64,000 nt of DNA from Lacibacter cauensis (lineage in GTDB: Bacteria > Bacteroidota > Bacteroidia > Chitinophagales > Chitinophagaceae). Below, in pieces: positions 1-10,956 of the stretch (positions are counted from its first letter, which is position 1; each line of letters begins with the position of its first letter). The notes beneath the pieces are model-generated. The model ran no database searches. It was not told the DNA's origin and saw only the letters and a program-made list of their open reading frames with translations. The stretch spans positions 546,306-610,305 of the forward strand of contig NZ_VLLE01000006.1 in NCBI RefSeq assembly GCF_007830055.1, given 5' to 3'. A program made the position numbers and the translations under genes.

Positions 1-3000
1 TTTCCGGAATTTTAAACGGACTTGGCGCTACACCCGGTATGGTTACTTCTCTTGCACGCACAGCACCAAACTGGCGGTTGATATCGGCACGGAAACTCAA
101 TAAGCTCGGGCGGTAGTTGAAATTGAAATCTTTTACAATATTCCACCAGGGGCTTCTGTACTTGATCATTTTCTTAAACGGCTCAATAAACTTCGGTTGT
201 GGTGCATAGTTGTAACCAAGACCGGCATAATGTTTTTCCACTACATCGTTTTCAATAAGCGGATTACGTTTTTCGGTTTTGGTGTACGAATAACTCACAT
301 CAAAGTTGGAAACATCATAAATCTGTGCGGGCTTACCATTGGTTTTATTTTTCCGCATGTTGGTTACGTTCACCGTTGTAATAGCAGAAAAATCCTGTGC
401 AAGATTTTTAACCGAGTCTTTGTTGTTTACAGTTTGAAGTTTGTCTTTAAACTTCACATCCTGGTCGTATGGATCGTATTCAGGATTCATTACCGTTTGC
501 GAATAGCTTGCGTAGAACGGAATTTCCAATCCTGCTTTCTTTGGTAACAGTTTACCTAACTGTAAATTAGTAGCAGCATCAAACTGTGTAAAAAATTCAC
601 GGCTGCGTTCGTTTACTCGTTGTTCAATAGTACCAAAGCCTGCGCTGCGTGCAGATGCTGAAACGGAAATGGTGCCAAGATCTGCCAACTGAATATCTAC
701 ACGACCGGTAGCAGCCCAACCGCCTTTTTCATCGAGTCCGCTTAAACGCAATTCGTTTATCCAAACTTCTGTACAAATAGAAGCGGTGTTATCGTTCTTG
801 TTATTTTCAATACCAACAAGGAAACCCTTTACCTCTCCAAGATTCGGATTACCCTTTACTGCCCAACGGATACCATTGCCCCTGTCTTCGCTGTACATCA
901 TACTTACCGAACCGGTACGGCGCAATTTAAACCGCACCAATTCTTCCAGATTCACATCAAACTGGTTGGCATTGGGCCATTGTGCACTTGTGCTATCGTC
1001 TACTTTAGGTCTGGGATAAGTTCCCCAAGGTGTAACCTTCAACGGCATCCGTACTTCATAAAAGTTATTTACAAAGTCGGTACCAAAGCGAATTACTGCA
1101 ATGGCTTCTCCGTCTTTCAAATTATCGGTTTTACCTCTCGACTCTGCATGCATAAACATGCGTACACGTTTGTACTGGCGTAAATCGTGATTGAGTGTTT
1201 TAAATACTGCACGGGCATCACCATCCTGTAAATCGCATACCTGCATACTTAACGAAGCTTCGTTTTGCAACAGGTTTACACCATTGTTACTTAACTGCTG
1301 TACACGCTCTACGCCCTGTGGTGTTACATAATTTACAGGCACACGGTTATCGTTCTCTTCAATATTTACTGCTGTTACGTTAAACGAAGTAATACCCTGG
1401 TTTTGCAATGGCAGATACTGCCCTGTTGTATCGAGTGTGTATGGATGTGAACGCCACATATTACGCACCAGTTCCAGTTTACCAAAACGCATCACCAACG
1501 AATCTTCAAAGCCCGTCATAAACATCCGCATAAAACGGATCGATTTAAAGTCGGGGATATTGCCCACTTTCTGTTCGTAATCTTTAATTGGAATACGGAA
1601 AAGGAACCAGGTTTCTTTACGTGTGTTTCCATCTGCAAGCTTTACATCTACTTCTCTTCTGTCTGCAATATAGTTTTGCCCTACCTGCATCAGCGGATCA
1701 GTTTTCGGACGCAATTCTAAATGATACTGGAAGTATTCTTCTACTTCATTCAACGTATTATCCCGGTTCAGATCTTCATTATCCGGATAAAGTGTTGATG
1801 CAGATGTGTACTCAACATTGTTGTTTGCAATAGGACTGTTGCCTTGCGGATTGTTGAAATTTTTATAGCGGCTAAGAATGCTTGCATTATCGGGCTGATC
1901 GACACGGAAGTGTTTATAGTTATCACTTGAAGGATCGGCCAGCAAACGTTGATAAGCAGCGCCTGTACCAAAATTGTTACTGAACTGTGTAAGGAATGAA
2001 TTGAACACTCTCACCTCTGCACTGTCGCTACGTCCATCAAAACCAACATCCTGTTGCGGACGTTCTTCAGGTATATTACTGAAGGCTTGTGCAATCTGGA
2101 TTGGATTGCGGGGAACACGAGCCCAGTTACTGAAATCTTCACGGGCAGGTGTTTGTGTTGTGCTTAATCCGTTCTCGTAAAAACGACGACCATCTTTTAA
2201 AATGTCTTCCGAAATATTACCGAGGTTGAAGTACATCTGTCCGCCCGTACTTGTGGGATTAAGAATGAACGGATCCTGCACCCACATTTCTATAAACTCG
2301 ATATTGTTTGTTTCAAAATCAATCTGGTCGATGGCACGCATAATACCACCCCATCTTCTTGTTGGATTCAACAGGCGACCGTTGGAAGGATTGATGCTGC
2401 CATTGCGTGCATCAAAATTATACGGACCACGTTCTGTTGGATAGAACGCCATATCAAAAGTAACCAACTGGTTTTGCCCGAGGTCGGGTGTTACCTGCGG
2501 AAATATTTCCTGTCTGTTTACAAAACGTACACGTGGATCGGACAATGCAGCTAAATTATCGCCCAACGGATTATTCGGATCACGACGTTGCTGCAGCACC
2601 GGTTCAATATTATACCAGGCGAGTTTTGCACGGTTGTAACCGTATTGCAGATCATCGCTTAAACCGGCTTCAGGAAATAATTCCACACCAAAACGATCTT
2701 GCGCTTTAAAAGGCGTTGACGCAAGCGACCACGCAATGAACGGAAAGCGCAGATCAATACCGTTACGTGTTCCTTCAAAATCATCTATATACACTAAACC
2801 GCCACCACCTTTTTCGGGGCGAATCTGTTTAGCAGTACTAGGAATAAGTTGTGCACCCTCTCCATACATTGTAATGGACGATGGTGTTTTTGTTGAGTAG
2901 AATGGTAATGCATCGAGCCACTTGCTGAGGCGCTTCCAATCGCTGCGGTAATTCACATCTCCACCAATCATGGTATTCCGGATGGGATCATCACCATAAT

Positions 3001-5289
3001 TCATTTTGGTAAAGAAAGGCCGCTCACCTAAACGCATTACAGCTGCACCAAGGTTCAACTGTTTGTTTTGTTTTTCGATGGCTTTATAATCTAACCGCAA
3101 TGCCATGAAGTTGCGGTTTTGCATACCGAACGTAGCATTGTTTTCAAAACTTGCATTAATAGGCACTCCCGAATTAACAATTGCCTGGTTAATGATGCGG
3201 ACAGTACCTAAATTATAATCGACGGTGTAGTCAACATTTTCACGCAACATTTGTCCGCCGGCAGAAACGGTTACCGAACCTTGTGGCACATTGAATGCAC
3301 CAAGCGAAATATCGCCGCCACCACCTGCACTGCGAGATGCACCACGGAACACATAACGGTTCAATTGCGGCGATTGCTGTGCCACCCATTTAATCGAGTC
3401 GTAAAGAGGATAGAATAAATATTTCTGTCGCAGTTCAATAGAGTCCACACCACGGAAAATATATTCAAGGTCTTTACCAAACGGTTCGAGTGTTGGGAAA
3501 ATAACACGGCTTAATTGCGAGTTAACCGTAAAGCCTTCCACATAATCAAATACACCATCGGGCTGCGGATCGTTTTGATTATTTAAACGATCAAGATTCA
3601 CCAGCTCAAGAATAGGACGGCCCTTTTCTTCGCCCTCGGGGATATATCTTTTTTCGCCACCACCGGGTTCCTGATAAAGAATATTCAGTTTAAAATCTTT
3701 ACGTTCCAGCTGACCATAACCAACCGAATACACGTTCTTCATCATCAAATCCCAAATGGGCAACAACGAACGTTGCGATGTTGCTTTCAGCATTTTCAGG
3801 AACAATACTTTTTGTGTGCCGCTGTTATTTGCCGTTGTATCGGGCGTAACATCGTTCGAAAATTCGCCCACCTGGTAAACTTTACCATTGACAGTGTATT
3901 GGAAAGCAATACCCAATACTTCATCGGGTTGCAGAACTGTGTTGAGTGAAAGAAAACCGATTTGCGGATTGAAATAAAATTCTTCGGGGCGGAGCTTACG
4001 TGCAAAGGTGCGTTCGAAATCCTGTACTGCTGTTAAACCAAAACTGGTTAAGCGGTTGGTTACAAGCGAAGCATCACGTGTTGCCGGATCGTTCACCATC
4101 CGCTGATACAGATCGTTCGCATCGTTCGATGGCAGTTCGGAAGAAGTTAATGGAAATACATTGCTGTTGTAAGGTTGCGATTCGCCCAAATCCATCAACG
4201 CTACAACATTTCTGTTTTCGGTTGTTGATCCTGTGCGGTTGGTAACCCACACTTCCATACGAAGAATTTGTACAGGCGTTGTTACCGCCGGCACATTCTT
4301 CATGTTCTTGTTATAATTTTTACGGAAGTACTGCGCCATTAAGAAGTGGCGGTTCTCTTCGTACTCATCGGCTTTTACCTGGAACTGTTGCAAACCTGTA
4401 CCACCTGCAAGCTGCATTTGCTGCCGGTTAGAGTTTTGATTGGCCAGTACTGCAGTAATGTACAACTTACCAAACTGCAACTCTGTTTTTAACCCAAACA
4501 AAGCGGAAGCACCCGGCATTAAAGTACCCTTTGCAGGAAACTGGATATTACCTGCTTCAATACGTTTAATGATGGCATCGTTATTACCGGAATAGTCCAG
4601 CTTCAGCTGGTTTTCGAACTGGAAGTTGGCAAGTGTATTATACGTAACGGGGAAATTCAGCTTGTCACCAATCTTGGCGTTTAAACCAAAGTTGGCGTTC
4701 ATATCAAAATCGAAGGTTCCGTTTTTACGGGCACGTTCGGGTAAGGTTGGGTTTTTAATATTCTGCCCGAGATAACCGGCTGTTAACGTAACATCTCCCT
4801 GCGGACGGATTTCAACTTTAGGAATACCGGTTGTGCTGAATAAACGGTTAAAAAAGCTGGGGCGTACCTGCAGCTTGGGGTCTTGTATTTTACGGTTAAG
4901 GTTAAGCGTTGTGTTTAAGCGACGCTGGAAATACTCCCGTTCGTCCTGTCGGCTTTTGTAAGCCAGCATTTCTTCGAAGGTGAGATAGCTTGGCTTGCGA
5001 AACCAGCTACGGCCGATCTTTTCGTAAATGTAATAGCGCTTGGTTGCCGGATCGTACGCAATAGAATCTTTGATATTCGAAGGTCGTTGCAGATCGAACG
5101 TATTTCTATTGGGCTCGGTAAAGGCATCGCCACGACGGTCGGTAAGCGGGAAACGCAGACTATCTTTTCCGGGAACAGTATCTCTTACAGGAATATCGAA
5201 CGAATGAGCACCACCGTAACTTGCCAATGACAGGCAGGTAGTTACAATGGTCAGAAGGGCATAGATGCCAGTTATGGTGCGTTGCATCA
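1..5289 (-). CDS. sprA: SprA, T9SS outer-membrane translocon / gliding protein (3' end outside window)
   Basis: The minus strand is open from an ATG at 5289 to the left edge, giving 1763 codons with no stop, so the gene continues outside the window. The protein begins with a signal-like segment (MQRTITGIYALLTIVTTCLS). It is then rich in long beta-strand and Tyr/Asn/Asp-rich stretches typical of SprA, including a GGGGLVYIDDFEGTRNG segment about 860 residues in and LWINELRLSG-like text (here EVWINELRLSG) late in the visible part. SprA proteins are about 2400 residues, so roughly a quarter is missing. In Bacteroidota SprA is the very large outer-membrane beta-barrel through which the type IX secretion system exports cargo. 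The gene starts 34 bp after ruvA, a common Bacteroidota arrangement, and is probably co-transcribed with it. Family assignment is by reading the translation, not by a search. Confidence 0.93.
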
Positions 5290-5323
5290 GGGTCAAGGTC
5301 TCTAAGCAAATAAGTTTTGTCGG

Positions 5324-5908
5324 TTACAGGCACTTTAGGGCCGCCTTTATCAGCTCCTGAACTTCGGCAAACTCCGTATTAATTTGCCTTGCCTTTTTTA
5401 TAGCTGATTCGGCTGCATTGCGGGCAATGCCTAAAGCAGTCATAGCTGTTAACGCATCAAGGTCTAAACTATTGTGGTTCAGCGGAGAAATATTCACCTC
5501 CACCGGACTTTTCGCCAGTTTATCCCTTAACTCCAAAACAATTCGCTGTGCGGTTTTCTTTCCAATGCCTTTTACACTTTCCAGCAGTACCACATTTCCG
5601 TTCAAAATAGCCTTTACCACCTCCTCGGGCTGTAACGACGAAAGCATCATACGGGCCGTAGTTGCGCCTACTCCACTTACGCTCAAAAGGTGCAGAAACA
5701 CATCTTTTTCGGCTTTATCGTAAAAGCCAAACAGGATATGTGCATCTTCCCGTACCAATAAATGGGTAAACAAAGTGCCCTCATCAAGATTTTGGATTTT
5801 AGAATAGGTATGCAGGCTCACCTGCACTTCGTAGCCTACGCCGTGCACATCTACATGTACAACAGTTGGGGTTTTAAGCGTAAAGATTCCTTTCAGGTAT
5901 GCAAACAT
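5324..5908 (-). CDS. ruvA: Holliday junction branch migration protein RuvA
   Basis: The 194-residue protein matches RuvA in length and layout. An N-terminal OB-fold starts MFAYLKGIFTLKTPT and includes HVDVHGVGYEVQV. Two helix-hairpin-helix motifs follow, LLSVSGVGATTA (about residue 76-87) and LLESVKGIGKKTAQRIVLEL (about 108-127). A short C-terminal domain III, which contacts RuvB, follows a linker. RuvA binds four-way junctions as a tetramer and loads the RuvB motor for recombination repair. The ATG at 5908 gives the canonical N-terminus. The gene is upstream of sprA on the same strand; the pairing reflects conserved gene order more than shared function. A weak TATTTTCG element lies just upstream on the minus strand. 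Confidence 0.97.
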   Translation of the reverse strand: MFAYLKGIFTLKTPTVVHVDVHGVGYEVQVSLHTYSKIQNLDEGTLFTHLLVREDAHILFGFYDKAEKDVFLHLLSVSGVGATTARMMLSSLQPEEVVKAILNGNVVLLESVKGIGKKTAQRIVLELRDKLAKSPVEVNISPLNHNSLDLDALTAMTALGIARNAAESAIKKARQINTEFAEVQELIKAALKCL

Positions 5909-6035
5909 GGAACGAAAATAGCGGTTTTAGAAAGCGTAACCAACCTTGCCCACGGTTCTGCCATTTTTTTCAATGAAAGTTAAACCACTGGCAGCCCGAT
6001 TGTTAGCTGCTAACAACTCCTTGCTTTTCAAAACG

Positions 6036-6043
6036 TATATTTG
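6036..6043 (+). promoter_or_regulatory. Candidate -7 element for fabH
   Basis: TATATTTG matches the Bacteroidota -7 consensus TAnnTTTG and lies 44 bp before the fabH ATG. No good TTTG -33 element is seen at the usual spacing, so this rests on one half of the promoter only. Confidence 0.45.
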
Positions 6044-6087
6044 CGCCTGAAAAACAGGACGCCCCTGTTGTAAATACATTAAACCAC

Positions 6088-7089
6088 ATGAGCAATAAAA
6101 TTAGTGCAGCTATTACGGCTGTTGCAGGATGGGTTCCTGAAGACAGGTTAACCAACTTCGACCTGGAGAAAATGGTAGATACAAACGATGAATGGATCCG
6201 TACACGTACCGGTATTTCTGAAAGAAGAATTTTAAAAGGCGAAGGACTTGCTACCTCCGATATGATTGCGCCTGCGGTGCTGGAGCTTTGCAAAAAGCGT
6301 GGCATCGACCCCAAAGAAATTGATTGTATGATTGTGGGCACTGTTACTCCTGACATGGTTTTTCCTTCTACAGCCAATGTGGTGTGCGATAAAATTGGTG
6401 CAACGAATGCATTTGGTTTTGATGTGAGTGCAGCGTGCAGCGGATTTCTTTTTTCGCTTACAACAGGAGCATCTTACATTGAAAGCGGTCGTTATAAAAA
6501 AGTTGTTGTTGTTGGCGCCGATAAAATGAGCGCTATTATTGATTATACCGACAGGAACACCTGTGTAATTTTTGGCGATGGTGCCGGATGCGTATTACTG
6601 GAGCCAAACGAAGAAGGTTATGGTGTGCAGGACAGCATTTTAAAAAGTGATGGTGCTGGCAGAAACTACTTGAACATGAAAGCTGGCGGAAGTTTACGTC
6701 CGGCCAGCATGGAAACAGTTGCCAACCGTGAACACTATGCTTACCAGGAAGGACAAACCGTTTTCAAATTTGCTGTAAAAGGCATGGCCGATGTGAGTGC
6801 CGAATTATTAGAACGTAACAATTTAACAGGAGAAGATATTGCATGGCTGGTGCCTCACCAGGCGAACCTGCGCATTATTGATGCCACTGCCAACCGTATT
6901 GGTTTACCAAAAGAAAAAGTAATGATCAACATTCAGCGATATGGCAACACCACTGCCGGTACTATTCCGCTTTGTTTGTGGGAGTGGGAAAACCAATTAA
7001 AAAAAGGCGACAATGTTGTATTGGCTGCTTTTGGTGGTGGTTTTACCTGGGGTGCTACCTGGATTAAATGGGCATACGATCCGAAGTAA
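6088..7089 (+). CDS. fabH: 3-oxoacyl-ACP synthase III (KAS III)
   Basis: The 333-residue protein is a full-length thiolase-fold KAS III, which condenses acetyl-CoA (or a branched acyl-CoA) with malonyl-ACP to start fatty-acid synthesis in the cytoplasm. The triad is visible: Cys117 in DVSAACSGF, His257 in VPHQAN, and Asn287 in [10 protein letters not shown]. The N-terminal [20 protein letters not shown] and RTGISERRI segments are typical of FabH. It stands alone between ruvA (divergent) and a convergent PKD/Kelch gene, with its own terminator. Branched-chain primer preference is common in Bacteroidota but cannot be read from the sequence. Confidence 0.97.
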   Translation: MSNKISAAITAVAGWVPEDRLTNFDLEKMVDTNDEWIRTRTGISERRILKGEGLATSDMIAPAVLELCKKRGIDPKEIDCMIVGTVTPDMVFPSTANVVCDKIGATNAFGFDVSAACSGFLFSLTTGASYIESGRYKKVVVVGADKMSAIIDYTDRNTCVIFGDGAGCVLLEPNEEGYGVQDSILKSDGAGRNYLNMKAGGSLRPASMETVANREHYAYQEGQTVFKFAVKGMADVSAELLERNNLTGEDIAWLVPHQANLRIIDATANRIGLPKEKVMINIQRYGNTTAGTIPLCLWEWENQLKKGDNVVLAAFGGGFTWGATWIKWAYDPK

Positions 7090-7115
7090 TTAGACACAAT
7101 GATAAACATTATTAA

Positions 7116-7146
7116 GAGAAGCGGTTGTGAAAACAGCCGCTTTTTT
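7116..7146 (+). terminator. Rho-independent terminator after fabH
   Basis: AAGCGGTTGT, a GAAA loop, then ACAGCCGCTT form a 10-bp stem with one G-U pair, followed by a run of T. It lies 27 bp after the fabH stop and only the plus direction has a T tract. Confidence 0.85.
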
Positions 7147-7177
7147 ATTGGCACTACAAATTGCAAAAACAGGACAA

Positions 7178-9166
7178 TTAAAACTCAAGTTTCCATACTT
7201 GCCTTTGATAAATATCACCACTTACTGTTGTACCTGCCACATACATGTTTCCTTTTGCAGTGATAATAATGGGAGTATGTATCGATTGATTTAAAACACC
7301 GATTGACCATATTTTCGCTAGCGGATCGTAGATGTCGAATTTATTTTTTGTTTGCCCTTCAGATACAAAGAATACAGCTTTACCATTCAGCAGACCTGAA
7401 CCAAATGAAGAAAAAGAATTAGGTTGAAACAAACAGGAAAACGAAGTTGTATTTGAAAGTGGTTCAAACATTTCAACTTCATTTGATGCGGATCCTGAAA
7501 CTACTCCACCAGCCAAGATTAAACTTCCAGCAACTAACCCCGACATACCATATTTAGGCTTACTCAATTGAGAAACCGACCACGAATCTGTTGCAGGATC
7601 GTAAATATCAATACGTGCTGTCGGGCTTAAGGTTGATTTATTGGTAACGCCTCCTGAGAAATATAATTTACCTTTTACATTGGTTGCTGTAGCCAAATAC
7701 CGTGGCTGGCCGAAGTTAATTGTTGTCCACCTTTTATTTGCGGTGTCATATATATCAGCGTAATAACCACCAAGAATTACCAGCTTATTTCCAGAAGCTA
7801 AGGCGGTTAATAAACCATCGGCATGGGGCATTTCAAGTACCGACCAACCATCCGTAGCAGCATCATAAATATCAATGCGTGATGTTAACCCCACACTACC
7901 TGAAGCAAGAATACCAGTGCCTCCTGCAAAAAACACTTTCGTTCCCATTACAGCAACTGCCATTCCCGATCTTGCCTGACTTAGATTTGCTGTGCTCCAT
8001 ACATTTGTTGTTATATCATAAATATTAACTGTCGATGAAAATTTATTGGGGCCTGGCCCTGTCGGAACCGGAGTTCCCCCAGCAAAAAGAATTTTATTTT
8101 CAACGGCAGCAACCACACTTATTTTTCTTGGATCGCTCAACGTTCCTATTGAAGTAAGTCGTGCATTAATCAATGGTCTGTTGCTGTACACGGTATTTAC
8201 AACAATCGTATCATCAGCAATAGCACCATCATTATCTGTAACTCTAAGCCGAAACCTATACGAACCCGGCACAAGTCCAGTAACTGTTGTAACAGATGCT
8301 GTAGGGTTAGCTATTACAGCTGAAAAACTTTCTGCGAAAACCAACGACCACTGATAAGAAACTATTGTACCATCCTTATCCCTTGACAACCTCCCATCTA
8401 ATGTAATGCTTGATGGTTCCATTCTGCAGTTTTGCAGATCATAAGTAATGGATAAATCATTTCCTGCCTCAGCTACGGGCGATTTATTGGGTGAGATATT
8501 CACTGTTAGCTGCATTGTATCGGTTGAAGACAATCCACCTGCATCTGTAACTGTTAACTCAAAAATGTAAACGCCATTTGTAAGATCTAATGCTTCAGCT
8601 TTTACCGCAACCGGATCTGAAAAAACTGAATTAGAGGGCCCTGCAATTTTTCTCCAGGCGAATCCAATAATATTATTGTCAGGGTCAGTTGAAGCGCTTC
8701 CATCAAGCATTGCCTTGTTCACCGGCAATGTTATAGTTTGATCTTGCCCTGCTCTTGCAACAGGAGGCCTGTTCGGCACTGTTGCACTGTCTACAACAAT
8801 CTTAATTGTGTCTTTTGCAAAAAGACCTTCATTATCCGTTACTTTCAATTCAAAACTGTATACGCCGGGTACTAATTTATTGATGGAAGTTATATTTTTA
8901 ACTGTATCTTTTATCATGTAAGAAGATGGTCCTGTTATTTTTCTCCATAACCATTCTGTTATTCTTCCATCAGGGTCAGTTGAAGCGCTGCCATCTAGTA
9001 AAGTACTATCCATTGGCAATTTGATTGTTTTATCAGCACCAGCTTTAGCAATCGGAGGTCGATTTTCTCCTTTGCAGTTTTCGCAGGAATATTCCTGTTT
9101 ACAGCCAAGCTGCAAAAACAAATTCAATCCAACAAAAATACTTGAGAAACTGAACCACCCCTTCAT
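7178..9166 (-). CDS. Lipoprotein with three PKD-type domains and a Kelch-repeat domain
   Basis: An upstream in-frame ATG exists at 9217, but the ATG at 9166 gives a proper lipoprotein signal ending in the lipobox LQLGC, so I start there (about 662 residues). Three PKD/Ig-like domains follow, each opening with a Pro-Pro/Ser-Pro-(I/V)-A-(K/R/E)-AG motif (PPIAKAGADK, PPVARAGQDQ, SPVAEAGNDL). The first two carry LDGSASTDPD. The C-terminal half has about five Kelch-like blades with repeated FAGGT, IYD and W motifs, such as ARIDIYDPATDSWSVSQLSK. The protein should be tethered to the envelope, probably surface exposed, and could bind a glycan or protein; no catalytic residues are evident. It is convergent with fabH and has no obvious partner gene. 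Confidence 0.85.
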   Translation of the reverse strand: MKGWFSFSSIFVGLNLFLQLGCKQEYSCENCKGENRPPIAKAGADKTIKLPMDSTLLDGSASTDPDGRITEWLWRKITGPSSYMIKDTVKNITSINKLVPGVYSFELKVTDNEGLFAKDTIKIVVDSATVPNRPPVARAGQDQTITLPVNKAMLDGSASTDPDNNIIGFAWRKIAGPSNSVFSDPVAVKAEALDLTNGVYIFELTVTDAGGLSSTDTMQLTVNISPNKSPVAEAGNDLSITYDLQNCRMEPSSITLDGRLSRDKDGTIVSYQWSLVFAESFSAVIANPTASVTTVTGLVPGSYRFRLRVTDNDGAIADDTIVVNTVYSNRPLINARLTSIGTLSDPRKISVVAAVENKILFAGGTPVPTGPGPNKFSSTVNIYDITTNVWSTANLSQARSGMAVAVMGTKVFFAGGTGILASGSVGLTSRIDIYDAATDGWSVLEMPHADGLLTALASGNKLVILGGYYADIYDTANKRWTTINFGQPRYLATATNVKGKLYFSGGVTNKSTLSPTARIDIYDPATDSWSVSQLSKPKYGMSGLVAGSLILAGGVVSGSASNEVEMFEPLSNTTSFSCLFQPNSFSSFGSGLLNGKAVFFVSEGQTKNKFDIYDPLAKIWSIGVLNQSIHTPIIITAKGNMYVAGTTVSGDIYQRQVWKLEF

Positions 9167-9263
9167 CGGATAAACATACAATTTTAAGTGCAGGAGAACA
9201 AGTGCACATTCTTTCAACCAAACAAAATCGACACTTAAAGATTAATTTTTAGTTTAGTTTCAC

Positions 9264-9731
9264 ATGGAAAAACTGAAACAAACGAATAAAAGCAAAATTA
9301 AAACAGTTTTTGATGCCACAATGAGAGAAGAATTGATCAGCCATATCAATTCTTCAACTTCTGAAAACAATCCACAATGGGCAATTTGATTGTTTCCAAA
9401 ATACTGAGACACTGTGCAATGTTATATTTTCGGCAAAATAAAGGTTAAGCCTGAGTTTATTGTCCGGCTTATCAGGCTGATCTTGCTGAAAAAAGCATTT
9501 AAAAACGATAGTGGCTTTGGAAAAAAACTACCTATCAGGCCGCTATTAAAACTCTGGTAAAAAATGAGATTTTGCTACACAAAAAATGAATGGACACGTA
9601 AAATTGAGCAACTCGAAGGCTTCAACAACAACAATTTTGTACACTCTTTTTTCGGACCACTGACCAAAGAGCAGATAGGTATGTTTACTTATAAGCATGC
9701 CAATCATCAATTACGGCATTTTGAAGTATAA
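9264..9731 (+). pseudogene. Decayed DUF1569 (DinB-like) gene
   Basis: Three plus-strand frames contain consecutive parts of one DUF1569-type protein broken by stops and frameshifts. The start reads MEKLKQTNKSKIKTVFDATM and continues to a TGA at 9387-9389. A second frame carries a piece like IFGKIKVKPEFIVRLIRLIL and ends at a stop near 9560. A third frame carries the C-terminus, with VHSFFGPLTKEQIG and TYKHANHQLRHFEV ending in TAA at 9729-9731. The VHSFFG-LTKEQ-YKH-HQLRHF pattern matches the end of DUF1569 proteins, which are small DinB-fold metal-binding proteins of unknown role. At least two frameshifts and several stops make a functional product unlikely. Family assignment is from remembered motifs. 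Confidence 0.72.
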
Positions 9732-9758
9732 GAACCATGACATCATACAAACTACTCT

Positions 9759-10280
9759 ATGCTCATTCAAGAATACACTACAAGCTGGACTCTTAATTTT
9801 CAATGCATCAAAACAATACTTGCTGATGCGTTAACAGGTATTGCTGTTTCATTTGAACATGTAGGCAGTACGGCAGTTCCGGGTCTTGCAGCAAAGCCAA
9901 TTATCGACATTGATATTATACTGGCAAACAGAAAAGATTTTGAAAGCATCAAAGAAAAGTTAGCACAAATCGGTTATTATCATAACGGCGATCAAGGCAT
10001 CGCAGACAGGGAAGTATTTAAACGAACAGGAACACTTACTCTGCACAATGTACTGGATCGAATTGCTCATCACCTCTATGTTTGTCCTGCAGAAAGTGAA
10101 GAACTGAAACGGCATCTGCTGTTCAGAAACTATTTGCGCTCCAATAAACAGGCAAGCAACGAGTACCAACAATTGAAACAACAATTAGCAGAAGAAGCAA
10201 ACCATGATCGCAAGCTTTATGCGCAACTGAAAGAAGAAAAAGCATTTATCGAAAGCATTCTTGCGAAAGCAAACGAGTAA
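9759..10280 (+). CDS. GrpB family (UPF0157) nucleotidyltransferase-fold protein
   Basis: The 173-residue protein has the GrpB hallmark: EHVGSTAVPGLAAKPIIDIDI (about residues 29-49) with a GS motif and a DxD pair as in nucleotidyltransferase folds. LHNVLDRIAHHLYVC and a Lys/Glu-rich C-terminal helix follow. GrpB proteins are stand-alone nucleotidyltransferase-like proteins of uncertain substrate, sometimes fused to CoaE kinases. The start at 9759 gives the usual short N-terminal strand and a Trp before the helix. It lies 27 bp after the DUF1569 pseudogene on the same strand and tail-to-tail with a DinB gene. Confidence 0.88.
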   Translation: MLIQEYTTSWTLNFQCIKTILADALTGIAVSFEHVGSTAVPGLAAKPIIDIDIILANRKDFESIKEKLAQIGYYHNGDQGIADREVFKRTGTLTLHNVLDRIAHHLYVCPAESEELKRHLLFRNYLRSNKQASNEYQQLKQQLAEEANHDRKLYAQLKEEKAFIESILAKANE

Positions 10281-10303
10281 TTTGTAAGATCCGCCATCAA
10301 GCG

Positions 10304-10798
10304 TCAGACACGTGTCCGGTACCAATGTACAAAATCTGTTGCAGGAATTGTTTCGACGCCTAACTCCCGCATCATCGTTACCAATTGTCCACGATGGTAG
10401 GTGCCGTGATTGAACAGATGATGCACAACTGTCCATACGGCAGAAGTAAACGGCTCGCCTTTTAAGTTGGTGTAAGCAAATTCACGATGCAGGTCTTCAT
10501 CGGTACTACGTTGCAGAAAACGCTCCCACTCTCCTGCCTGCTGCAGTAATCCGTTGATTGCTTCTTTCATTGCAGGATTAAACTGCTTGCTTGGTATCAC
10601 CAACTGCTGATGACCTTCCATGCGTTGCCACCAGATGCTTTCGGCATCCCACAAATGCAAAACTGTCGCATACAAATTCGGAAAGCTGCTTTTTACAATC
10701 TGCTGATGCAGATGTTCATCCATTTCGAGAATAGTATTGGTAATTTGTTCGTATGCCCAGCGATTATAAGTGGCATATGCCTGCAGCAGTTCTTTCAT
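10304..10798 (-). CDS. DinB family putative metal-dependent protein
   Basis: The 164-residue protein has the DinB four-helix layout: an N-terminal YATYNRWAYEQI helix, TVLHLWDAESIWWQR with His48, and HHLFNHGTYHRGQL near the C-terminus with His131 and His135. These three His form the usual metal site. DinB/YfiT-fold proteins include thiol-dependent transferases and damage-inducible proteins; the substrate here is unknown. It is convergent with the GrpB gene (23 bp gap). Its neighbour at 9264-9731 is a decayed member of a related DinB-like fold. Confidence 0.9.
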   Translation of the reverse strand: MKELLQAYATYNRWAYEQITNTILEMDEHLHQQIVKSSFPNLYATVLHLWDAESIWWQRMEGHQQLVIPSKQFNPAMKEAINGLLQQAGEWERFLQRSTDEDLHREFAYTNLKGEPFTSAVWTVVHHLFNHGTYHRGQLVTMMRELGVETIPATDFVHWYRTRV

Positions 10799-10956
10799 AA
10801 AAATGTTTGATTTGAAATTAATGAATTATTCAAAACAAAATTGCAACAAAGGTTACCAACCGTTAAAAGGTTAGCAACCCTGTCAAATCTTTAAGAACGG
10901 TCGGCTGCAAGTTTTATTAATGCGTACTTTTAAACACTCATAGCAAAAAGCAAGCA

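Noticed and set aside
197..5133. Many short frames on both strands inside the first 5.3 kb
   Set aside because: The minus strand carries one uninterrupted 1763-codon frame that reads as SprA, so the others are shadows.
6003..6377. A 124-residue minus-strand frame over the start of fabH
   Set aside because: It is antisense to a conserved gene and shows no protein family features.
9217..9217. Upstream ATG for the PKD/Kelch protein
   Set aside because: It adds residues ahead of a clear lipoprotein signal; the start at 9166 puts the signal at the N-terminus.
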